Positions 6,599 through 12,333 of a stretch of DNA of 25,239 bases are shown in pieces. This DNA comes from a virus. The notes beneath the pieces were generated by a model. The model did no database searches and was not told the origin of the DNA. It saw nothing but the letters and a program-made list of their open reading frames with translations. Made by a program: the position numbers and the translations under genes. Positions within the stretch are counted from its first letter, which is position 1. The number at the start of each line of letters is the position of its first letter. The stretch is from positions 1 to 25,239 of IMG/VR virus record IMGVR_UViG_3300010368_000098. One strand, 5' to 3'.

Positions 6599-7070
6599 CT
6601 GGCGTCAAGACTTATCTAGCAATCAAGCTGTTACTATTGTGCCTTTTCATTGGGGTCACGCAATGCTGGCAGAATTAAGGCCGATGGATAAGGAAAATTT
6701 TGACACTATCCCTAATTATATTGAGTTGTTGAAAGAATATGGTCACGACGATTTATCTTGCACGGCGATGGTAGACGGCAAGGTCGCTTGCTGTTTTGGA
6801 GTTTTTAAACATTGGCCGGGTGTGGCAGAGGGTTGGATGATGACGACTGATAAGGTTGCAACAAATCCTATATCGCTTACGAGGGGTGCTATTAGATATT
6901 TCGATAAGATTGCTATAATACTTAAATTAAAAAGATTACAGCTTACTGTAGACTGCAATAATTCGTTTGCAATCAACTGGGCAAATGCGTTAAAATTCAC
7001 ACCAGAGGGCGTGTTGAAACAATACGGCCCAACCGGCAATGATTATGTGATGTATGCGAGGTATTTTTAA
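6588..7070 (+). CDS. T7 gp13-like internal/assembly protein (GNAT-like fold)
   Basis: 160 residues from ATG 6588, overlapping the terminase stop by 11 bp. The pattern HAMLAELRPMDKENFDTI, then MVDGKVACCFGVFKHWPGVAEGWMMTTD, a long helix with RGAIRYFDKIAI, LTVDCNNSFAINWANALKF and a final VMYARYF follows the acetyltransferase-like fold of T7 gp13 and its DUF2833 relatives. In T7 gp13 is needed for virion assembly. The acetyl-CoA loop motif (Q/RxxGxG/A) is not obvious, so catalytic activity is doubtful. Placement right after terL and before the portal is usual for marine podoviruses. An ordinary GNAT acetyltransferase is the alternative. The ribosome binding site is weak, suggesting translational coupling. 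Confidence 0.8.
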   Translation: MSFNWRQDLSSNQAVTIVPFHWGHAMLAELRPMDKENFDTIPNYIELLKEYGHDDLSCTAMVDGKVACCFGVFKHWPGVAEGWMMTTDKVATNPISLTRGAIRYFDKIAIILKLKRLQLTVDCNNSFAINWANALKFTPEGVLKQYGPTGNDYVMYARYF

Positions 7071-7291
7071 TGGGTAGTCTTTTTGGTAGATCGAAAGCTC
7101 CGGCGCCCGATCCAGAGTTGAAGGCAGCGCAAGAGCGTCAACAGCAGCGCCTTGATGCGCAAGAACAGCAAAAAATGGCCGCAATTGCAGCGCGTAAACA
7201 AGCGCGTATGGTGGGTGGCAAGCGTATGTTGTTGTCTGCTGATCGTCCAGATGCAGAACTTGGGATTACCAAAACAACACTTGGATCATAA
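7070..7291 (+). CDS. Small helical phage protein, function unknown
   Basis: 73 residues; the ATG shares a base with the preceding stop (TAATG). An N-terminal GSLFGRSKAPAPDPEL leads into a long charged helix rich in Gln, Ala, Arg and Lys (AAQERQQQRLDAQEQQKMAAIAARKQARMVGGKRMLL), probably coiled coil, and a short C-terminus with GITKTTLGS. Proteins of this shape are common just upstream of the portal in marine podoviruses, but I know of no assigned function. The position suggests a minor head or head-assembly component. Confidence 0.85.
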   Translation: MGSLFGRSKAPAPDPELKAAQERQQQRLDAQEQQKMAAIAARKQARMVGGKRMLLSADRPDAELGITKTTLGS

Positions 7292-7301
7292 GGAAAAAGC
7301 T

Positions 7302-7343
7302 ATGAATAAGAAAAAAGGCAAAGGCAAGGGTTACGGTAAGTAA
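7302..7343 (+). CDS. Possible 13-residue basic microprotein
   Basis: ATG 7302 opens a reading frame of only 13 codons, MNKKKGKGKGYGK, before TAA. It has its own ribosome binding site, AAGGA at 7290-7294, at good spacing, and its stop shares bases with the start of the next gene (TAATG), the same coupling used by its neighbours. Without it there would be a 51-nt gap in a tightly packed operon. It may be a true Lys/Gly-rich peptide or just a translational relay for the downstream gene. Too short for any homology judgement. Confidence 0.5.
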   Translation: MNKKKGKGKGYGK

Positions 7344-7504
7344 TGCCAGAAAAAAAAGAAGTCTGGGATAAGAAACGCCCAAAGGGTTTGGGGAAATCTA
7401 AACCTTTATCGTCAGCAAAAAAACGTTCTGCAATGAGAGCGGCTAAAAAAGCTGGCCGCCCTTATCCAAATCTCATTGACAACATGAGGGCAGCGCGTGA
7501 CTAA
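7343..7504 (+). CDS. 53-aa Lys-rich basic protein of marine phage type
   Basis: 53 residues from ATG 7343 (TAATG junction). The sequence begins MPEKKEVWDKKRPKGLGKSK, continues with PLSSAKKRSAMRAAKKAGRPYPNL and ends in IDNMRAARD. The blocks VWDKxRPKxLGKSKxL and AGRPYPNLIDNM are, from memory, recurrent in short proteins upstream of the portal in marine phages; their function is unknown. The protein is highly positively charged and small enough to bind DNA or capsid interior, but nothing demonstrates this. It overlaps the following GTG-started gene by 8 bp. Confidence 0.85.
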   Translation: MPEKKEVWDKKRPKGLGKSKPLSSAKKRSAMRAAKKAGRPYPNLIDNMRAARD

Positions 7505-7772
7505 GAAGGCACATCAGGCTCCGGGTGGTGGCTTGAATGAAGCTGGTCGCAGACATCACGAAGCTAAAGACGGCGGCGACCTAAAGCGCCCGGTTAAGAC
7601 TGGCACTGGCCCGCGCCGCGTTTCTTTTGCTGGCAGGTTCGGCGGTATGGCTGGCCCTGAGAAAAAGCCGGATGGCTCGCCCACTAGATTAAAAAAGGCA
7701 CTGAGCGCGTGGGGCTTTGGGTCAAAGCAAGCTGCCAGAAATTTTGCGAAGAGGCACAGAAAAAATGCGTAG
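7497..7772 (+). CDS. DUF6321-like basic protein (GTG start)
   Basis: 91 residues. The start is GTG at 7497, the only start codon ahead of the conserved N-terminus, with GAGGG (7485-7489) 7 nt upstream; it overlaps the previous stop. The protein has GGLNEAGRRHHEAKDGGDLKRPV, then RRVSFAGRFGGMAGP, then KPDGSPTRLKKALSAWGF. These blocks (GGLNxxGR, LKxPV, R--SFxxRFxGM-GP, G-PTRL--AL-AWG) are those of a phage family I recognise as DUF6321. Its function is unknown. Net charge is strongly positive. It overlaps the portal by 8 bp and is very likely co-produced with it. Confidence 0.88.
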   Translation: MTKKAHQAPGGGLNEAGRRHHEAKDGGDLKRPVKTGTGPRRVSFAGRFGGMAGPEKKPDGSPTRLKKALSAWGFGSKQAARNFAKRHRKNA

Positions 7773-9330
7773 TGTTGAGGAAATCCTAAAACGTCACGAT
7801 ATTGCGCAGCGCCGCAAAGACAATTGGCGGCAGATCTACGAAGATTGTTATGAATTTGGCTTGCCTCAACGCAATCTTTACGATGGTTATTATGAGGGCG
7901 GTGGATCTCCGGGGCAGAATAAAATGGCCCGCGTGTTTGACAGTACCGCGATTAATGCCACTCAGCGTTTTGCCAATCGCATCCAGTCGGGCTTGTTCCC
8001 GCCCTATGCGCCGTGGTGCCGGTTAGAGCCGGGGCCAGAAATCCCAGAAGATCGGCAGATTGAGGCGCAGATGGCGCTGGATATGTACAGCGACACAATG
8101 TTTAGCGTTCTGCGCCAGTCTAATTTTGATTTGGCTATGGGTGAGTTTTTGCTAGATCTGGCAGTTGGCACGGCCTGCATGTTAGTGCAGCCCGGCGACG
8201 AGCTAACGCCGATCCGCTTTACTGCAGTGCCGCAATATCTAGTCGCAATCGAAGAGGGCGCACACGGCAAGGTTGATAATGTTTACCGCCGTATGCGGAT
8301 GAAGGGCGAAGCGATTATCCAGCATTGGCCTGACGCAGAAATCCCAGAGCGTATGCAGCGCATGATTGACGAAAAGCCAACCGAAGAGATTGAGCTTATT
8401 GAGGCAACGCTATACGAGCCTGAGATGGGTGAGTTTTGCTATCACGTTATTTGGCCCGAGGGTAAGGCTGAGTTATTAAAGCGCTACATGAAATCGTCTC
8501 CTTGGATTGTGGCGCGTTATATGAAAGTGTCGGGTGAGGTTTATGGCCGTGGGCCGCTAGTTACCGCTATCCCAGACATCAAGACACTAAACAAAACGCT
8601 AGAGCTATTGCTTAAAAATGCCAGCCTGTCGATTGCCGGTGTTTATACCGCCGCCGATGACGGCGTTCTAAACCCGCAGGCAATCCGCATTGCGCCGGGT
8701 GCTATTATCCCAGTGGCGCGCAATGGCGGGCCGCAGGGCGAGAGCTTGCGCATGTTGCCGCGCTCCGGCGACTTTAACGTGTCGCAGATTATCATTAACG
8801 ATTTGCGCATGAATGTTAAAAAGATTTTGCTTGATGACACGCTGCCGCCGGACAATATGAGCGCAAGGTCTGCGACAGAGATTGCAGAACGCATGAAAGA
8901 GTTGGCGCAGAACCTTGGATCTGCCTTTGGTCGCTTGATTACTGAGACAATGGTGCCGCTGGTTGGCCGTATCCTTTATGTGATGGATGAGCGCGGTTTG
9001 ATTGAGATGCCTTTGCGCGTCAATGGCCTTGAGGTTAAAGTAACCCCGGTCAGCCCGATTGCGCAGGCTCAGAATATGGGGGATATCGAGAAGATTATGC
9101 AGTGGGTGCAGATGTCAACGGCTCTTGGGCCAGAGGGTCAGATGGCGGTCAAGACTGGCAGCATTGCAGATTATGTTGCCGACAAGCTAGGCGTCCCAGC
9201 AGAATTACGCACCACGCCTGCTGAACGTCAGCAAATTATGGAGCAAGCAATGCAAGCCGCACAAATGGCGGCGCAGGCAGAGGCGGGTGTAGAGCCACAA
9301 GGTGAGGCACCCACAGAAGGGATGATCTAA
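7765..9330 (+). CDS. Portal protein (T7 gp8-like head-tail connector)
   Basis: 521 residues from ATG 7765, preceded by AGAGG at 7750-7754; T7 gp8 is 536 residues. The N-terminal RRKDNWRQIYEDCYEFGLPQRNLY, the DSTAINATQRFANRIQSGLFPPYAPWCRLEPG block, SPWIVARYMKVSGEVYGRGPLVTAIPDIKTLN and the ARSATEIAERMKEL helix are hallmarks of the Head-tail_con family. Twelve copies should form the vertex ring through which DNA is packaged and ejected, and to which the gp11-like adaptor docks. The C-terminus is a Gln/Ala/Met-rich helix (QQIMEQAMQAAQMAAQAEA), consistent with the flexible barrel seen in gp8-type portals. The stop shares a base with the next ATG. Confidence 0.97.
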   Translation: MRSVEEILKRHDIAQRRKDNWRQIYEDCYEFGLPQRNLYDGYYEGGGSPGQNKMARVFDSTAINATQRFANRIQSGLFPPYAPWCRLEPGPEIPEDRQIEAQMALDMYSDTMFSVLRQSNFDLAMGEFLLDLAVGTACMLVQPGDELTPIRFTAVPQYLVAIEEGAHGKVDNVYRRMRMKGEAIIQHWPDAEIPERMQRMIDEKPTEEIELIEATLYEPEMGEFCYHVIWPEGKAELLKRYMKSSPWIVARYMKVSGEVYGRGPLVTAIPDIKTLNKTLELLLKNASLSIAGVYTAADDGVLNPQAIRIAPGAIIPVARNGGPQGESLRMLPRSGDFNVSQIIINDLRMNVKKILLDDTLPPDNMSARSATEIAERMKELAQNLGSAFGRLITETMVPLVGRILYVMDERGLIEMPLRVNGLEVKVTPVSPIAQAQNMGDIEKIMQWVQMSTALGPEGQMAVKTGSIADYVADKLGVPAELRTTPAERQQIMEQAMQAAQMAAQAEAGVEPQGEAPTEGMI

Positions 9331-9599
9331 TGAACACCGACGGTTGGGACAGTTTACAAAGTATAAATCCAGATATCGCAGAAAAGCAGCAGGTTGATAA
9401 AGATGATATTGACCGGCTTTATCTGCGTGTATTCGCCAGTGATGATGGGGCTAAGTTGCTCACCCATCTACGATCACTGACAATAGAGCAGCCAACGTGG
9501 TATCCCGGCGAAGAGGCCAGCCACGGCTATGCTCGCGAAGGCCAAAATAGTTTGGTCAGAGAAATCGAGCGACGCATGAAAAGGGCTAGAAACCTATGA
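9330..9599 (+). CDS. Bbp19-like small phage protein
   Basis: 89 residues; TAATG junction with the portal. The central part, YLRVFASDDGAKLLTHLRSLTIEQPTW, and the end, GYAREGQNSLVREIERRM, match the short Bbp19 family of phage proteins, whose signature is a helical N-terminus followed by P-W-P-----SHGYAREGQ-SLV--I. It is regularly found between portal and scaffold in podoviruses. A structural or assembly role is presumed but not demonstrated. It overlaps the scaffold gene by four bases (ATGA). Confidence 0.87.
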   Translation: MNTDGWDSLQSINPDIAEKQQVDKDDIDRLYLRVFASDDGAKLLTHLRSLTIEQPTWYPGEEASHGYAREGQNSLVREIERRMKRARNL

Positions 9600-10366
9600 A
9601 TGAAACTGAGGGTCTGTTGGCCGAAGCTCAAGTTGAGAGCGACGATAACCAACAGCAAACAGAAGAGGCAATCTCACACGTTAAACCTGACGGCGAGACT
9701 GTTTCTAGCGACGCAGTAGCGTCAGAGGAAGCAACCGAAAAACCTGAGTGGTTGCCAGAAAAATTCAATAGCGGTGAAGATCTGGCAAAGGCTTATTCTG
9801 AGTTGCAAAAAAAGTTTTCTCAGGGCAAGCACAAAGCACCAGAGCAATACGATGAGAGCGTATTTGCCGATGCCGGTATTCCAGAAGATGATGAGCTTTA
9901 CAGCACTTACAAAAACTGGGCTAAAGAAAACGGCATTAGTCAATCGGCTTTTGATGAGCTAGCCGGAAAGTTTATTTCTATGGCTGGCGAGGAAACAGCC
10001 GCCGCAGAAGTTTCATACAAAGAAGAATATGAAAAACTGGGCAACAATGCTGATGCTGTGATTAAGTCAATGACTGACTGGGCATCTAGCCTAGTGCGCA
10101 AGGGTGTTTGGTCGCAGGATGATTTTGATGAGTTCAAGATTATGGGTGGTACAGCCCAAGGCCTAAGAGCTTTGCAGAAAGTGCGCAGCTATTACGGCGA
10201 CAAACAAATCCCGGTAGATGTTGCGCCGATGGCCGGTGCGCCGTCTAAAGAAGAATTGATGGCAATGGTCGGAAAGCCAGAATATCAGACAGATCCAGCC
10301 TATCGAATAAAGGTTGAGAAAATGTTTGAACAAGCGTTTGGCAACGACGATTACGCACCAATTTAA
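9596..10366 (+). CDS. Capsid assembly scaffolding protein
   Basis: 256 residues, starting within the previous stop (ATGA). It is highly acidic, with a disordered N-terminus rich in Glu, Asp and Gln (residues 1-50), then EKPEWLPEKFNSGEDLAKAYSELQKKFSQ, a sequence typical of podovirus scaffolds, long helices in the middle, and a C-terminal helix that would be expected to contact the capsid. Scaffolds of this T7 gp9-like type are present in proheads and leave before DNA filling. Position immediately before the capsid gene supports the call. Transcription of this gene can be separated from capsid by the hairpin and promoter that follow. Confidence 0.92.
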   Translation: MNETEGLLAEAQVESDDNQQQTEEAISHVKPDGETVSSDAVASEEATEKPEWLPEKFNSGEDLAKAYSELQKKFSQGKHKAPEQYDESVFADAGIPEDDELYSTYKNWAKENGISQSAFDELAGKFISMAGEETAAAEVSYKEEYEKLGNNADAVIKSMTDWASSLVRKGVWSQDDFDEFKIMGGTAQGLRALQKVRSYYGDKQIPVDVAPMAGAPSKEELMAMVGKPEYQTDPAYRIKVEKMFEQAFGNDDYAPI

Positions 10367-10371
10367 ACCAG

Positions 10372-10399
10372 TGACGGCGGTTGTTTACAATTGCCGTCA
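10372..10399 (+). terminator. 12-bp hairpin after scaffold, overlapping the capsid promoter
   Basis: TGACGGCGGTTG (10372-10383) pairs over its full length with CAATTGCCGTCA (10388-10399), two pairs being G-T, around a TTTA loop. What follows is TTATATATATAAT, not a pure T run, so termination would be partial. The loop and first right-arm bases are the -35 of the promoter at 10384-10412. The element may thus act both as attenuator of read-through from scaffold and as an operator over the promoter. Confidence 0.6.
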
Positions 10400-10412
10400 T
10401 TATATATATAAT
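10384..10412 (+). promoter_or_regulatory. Near-consensus sigma-70 promoter for the capsid gene
   Basis: TTTACA (10384-10389; one mismatch to TTGACA), a 17-bp spacer and a perfect TATAAT (10407-10412). The start of transcription would fall near 10418-10420, leaving a leader of about 126 nt before the capsid ATG. A dedicated strong promoter is expected for the most abundant structural protein. It uses host-type signals, in line with the absence of a phage RNA polymerase in this window. Confidence 0.65.
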
Positions 10413-10419
10413 CCCTATT

Positions 10420-10511
10420 GACAGACAATCACACCTGACCTGTCGCAAACGCTTGGGGGCGTAGCGTATATGCCCAAGCCGCAGCCCGGAAAGGATACCT
10501 GCTAGGCGCTA
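10420..10511 (+). ncRNA. Candidate structured 5' leader of the major capsid mRNA
   Basis: Consecutive potential helices follow the predicted transcript start: GACAG (10420-10424) with CTGTC (10440-10444); GCTTGGG (10451-10457) with CCCAAGC (10473-10479); GCAG (10481-10484) with CTGC (10499-10502); and TAGCG in the loop of the second helix (10462-10466) with CGCTA (10507-10511), which would form a pseudoknot. About 20 unpaired nt and the Shine-Dalgarno AAAGGAATAGG then precede the ATG. There is no reading frame here. The structure could stabilise the mRNA, set capsid yield or bind a protein. It is a manual pairing, not a computed fold. Confidence 0.5.
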
Positions 10512-10544
10512 ATCGTGTTTTAACTTTTACAAAGGAATAGGAAA

Positions 10545-11378
10545 ATGGCTGTAGGCATTTCCAACGCTTTTGTGCAGTTGTTCGATGCGGAAGTGAAGCA
10601 GGCCTATCAAGCATCACGTGCTTTGGCTGGCGTTACTCGCGAAAGAACAAGTGTCGAAGGCAATCAGGTGAAGTTCCCGAAAATCGGGAAAGGCACCGCA
10701 ACAGTCCGCGTACCGCAGACTGACGTTACCCCTCTCAACGTGACTTACTCGCAAGTCACAGCAACAATGTCCGACTATATCGCTGCTGAATACAGCGACA
10801 TTTTCTCACAGCAGAAGGTCAATTTCGACGAGAGACGTGAGCTTGTCGCTGTTGTGGGGGCTGCTATCGGGCGTCGTATGGATCAGCTTGTCATTGATGC
10901 GCTCAATGCAGCTTCCTCACCATCGACTGTGGCAACATCTGTTGGTGGCGCAGGCACAAACATGAACCTTGCAAAGCTGCTTGCAGCTAAAAAGGCTCTG
11001 GATGTGAAGAACGTACCGGCAGAAGGTCGTTGCATGATCATTCACGCAAACGGCTTGTCAGCATTGCTGGACGAGACTGAACTGACCAGCAGCGATTTCG
11101 CTACTGTCAAGGCTCTCTCAACTGGCGAGATCGACACCTTCCTTGGCTTTAAATTCATCACACTAGGTGATCGTGATGAAGGTGGCCTGCCTCTCCCATC
11201 AACCCGCACTTGCTTTGCGTTCCATCGCGATGCAATCGGTATGGGTATCGGCATGAACCAAAAGTCTGAAATCAACTACGTTCCTGAGAAAACGTCGTTC
11301 CTAGTTTCTTCAATGTTCTCCGCTGGTGCGGTTGCCATTGATGACGATGGTATCGTCAAAATCTCAGCGACTGAATAG
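10545..11378 (+). CDS. Major capsid protein
   Basis: 277 residues from ATG 10545 with a strong ribosome binding site (AAAGGAATAGG, 10531-10541). The N-terminus FVQLFDAEVKQAYQASRALAG, the VEGNQVKFPKIGKGTATVR block, RRMDQLVIDALNAASSP, RCMIIHANGLSALLDE and a C-terminal FLVSSMFSAGAVAIDDDGIVKI are typical of podovirus capsid proteins with the HK97 fold. It is shorter than T7 gp10A (345). It should form the icosahedral shell built on the scaffold encoded just upstream. It has its own promoter, hairpin and long leader, and a strong terminator-like hairpin follows one gene later, so capsid expression appears separately controlled. No frameshift extension is evident. Confidence 0.93.
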   Translation: MAVGISNAFVQLFDAEVKQAYQASRALAGVTRERTSVEGNQVKFPKIGKGTATVRVPQTDVTPLNVTYSQVTATMSDYIAAEYSDIFSQQKVNFDERRELVAVVGAAIGRRMDQLVIDALNAASSPSTVATSVGGAGTNMNLAKLLAAKKALDVKNVPAEGRCMIIHANGLSALLDETELTSSDFATVKALSTGEIDTFLGFKFITLGDRDEGGLPLPSTRTCFAFHRDAIGMGIGMNQKSEINYVPEKTSFLVSSMFSAGAVAIDDDGIVKISATE

Positions 11379-11393
11379 AAAGGAGTTTAGAAA

Positions 11394-11666
11394 ATGGCTT
11401 TCTCTTCAGCAGGATGGAACGTGATTGGCGCAGCTAAAAAAGGCAACGCGCCAAGCATGTACACTTACACATCAGCAGACGCAATTGCGACTGTGAACAC
11501 AGCCGGATACTTCAACGACCTGTCAGACACAGTGGCAGTCGGTGATGTGATCTTTGTTCACGACAGCGCGACCCCAACAATGTCAATCGTTGTTGTTCTG
11601 TCAAACGCATCTGGTGTTGTTGACGTATCAGACGGCACGGCTGTATCAGTCGCTGACGCAGACTAA
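11394..11666 (+). CDS. Small capsid-associated (possible decoration) protein
   Basis: 90 residues, 16 bp after the capsid stop, with AAAGGAG at 11379-11385. It has an N-terminal SSAGWNVIGAAKKGNAPSMYTY, then TSADAIATVNTAGYFNDLSD, then VGDVIFVHDSATPTMSIVVVL and a threonine/valine-rich end. Such proteins follow the capsid gene in many marine podoviruses; the beta-rich content and NTAGYFND/GDVI pattern suggest a small beta domain on the capsid exterior or a head-fibre base. The placement in the capsid transcription unit, before the hairpin at 11674, implies high expression like a decoration protein. The function is inferred from position. Confidence 0.85.
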   Translation: MAFSSAGWNVIGAAKKGNAPSMYTYTSADAIATVNTAGYFNDLSDTVAVGDVIFVHDSATPTMSIVVVLSNASGVVDVSDGTAVSVADAD

Positions 11667-11673
11667 CCTAAGT

Positions 11674-11693
11674 GGGGCCGGGCAACCGGCCCC
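11674..11693 (+). terminator. Perfect GC hairpin downstream of capsid unit
   Basis: GGGGCCGG (11674-11681), GCAA tetraloop, CCGGCCCC (11686-11693), followed by CCTTTCCCTATTTT. The stem and GNRA loop are very stable; the T tract is interrupted, so it is probably a partial intrinsic terminator that lowers transcription into the tail genes relative to capsid, or an mRNA 3' stabiliser. Confidence 0.7.
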
Positions 11694-11717
11694 CTTTCCC
11701 TATTTTGGAGTGGCGCA

Positions 11718-12332
11718 ATGGCGGCTGGTGATACCAAACTATCAATTTGTTCTGATGCTTTGATTATGCTGGGCGCTGCGCCTTTATCATCATTTGCCAC
11801 TGGCACCGACGAGGCGCAGGTGGCTGATCGTCTTTATGACGATGTGCGCGACACGCTTTTGATGCAATATGCCTATTCTTGGTCTGTGCAAAAAGTTAAA
11901 ATAGCGCAGCTTGCCAGCACACCAATCAATGAATGGAAATACACTTACGCGCTACCCGGCGACATGCTTGGCAATCCAAAGGCTGTATTTAACACAAGCT
12001 CGGTTGGCTCGCGTCCTGTCAGAGATTTTGAAATCTACAACCTTGGCTTATACACAAATTACGAAGAGGTTTGGATTGACTACCAATTCCGGCCAGAGCC
12101 TGCCATATTCCCGCCTTACTTTGTGCGGCTGTTGAAGATGGCATTGGCTGCGGAGTTTGCCGAGCCAATCACAGACCAAATCACTAAGGCTGAGTATTAT
12201 CACGGCAAGGCTTATGGCTCGCAGTCTGAAAATATGCGCGGCGGTTTAGTTCGCGTTGCAATGAATATTGACGGCGCTGACCGCCCGGCACAAACAATAC
12301 AAGAGTTCCCGCTTTCAGACATAAGGTTCTAA
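11718..12332 (+). CDS. Tail adaptor / tail tubular protein A (T7 gp11-like)
   Basis: 204 residues (T7 gp11 has 196), with GGAG at 11707-11710 before ATG 11718. The protein opens with KLSICSDALIMLGAAPLSSF and continues EAQVADRLYDDVRDTLLMQYAYSWSVQ, ALPGDMLGNPKAVF and ITDQITKAEYYHGKAYG, the standard pattern of the gp11 family: ICSDALxxLG, Y, LL--Y-WSFA-like helix and Y-LP-D. Twelve subunits join the portal to the nozzle. The next gene, gp12-like, starts two bases after the stop. A strong hairpin separates it from the capsid unit. Confidence 0.95.
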   Translation: MAAGDTKLSICSDALIMLGAAPLSSFATGTDEAQVADRLYDDVRDTLLMQYAYSWSVQKVKIAQLASTPINEWKYTYALPGDMLGNPKAVFNTSSVGSRPVRDFEIYNLGLYTNYEEVWIDYQFRPEPAIFPPYFVRLLKMALAAEFAEPITDQITKAEYYHGKAYGSQSENMRGGLVRVAMNIDGADRPAQTIQEFPLSDIRF

Positions 12333-12333
12333 T

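Noticed and set aside
6914-6919. Perfect TATAAT inside the gp13-like gene
   Set aside because: No acceptable -35 at 17 bp (ATTAGA), it lies within an AT-rich coding stretch, and no gene starts soon after that needs it.
10418-10423. Perfect TTGACA -35 hexamer
   Set aside because: No -10-like hexamer lies 16-18 bp downstream (TGTCGC there), while the TTTACA/TATAAT pair just upstream is far better. The bases are better explained as part of the leader's first helix.
10545-11666. Possible frameshifted long form of the capsid protein (as in T7 gp10B)
   Set aside because: No slippery heptamer near the stop that I can see, and the next gene has its own strong ribosome binding site and conserved-looking N-terminus.
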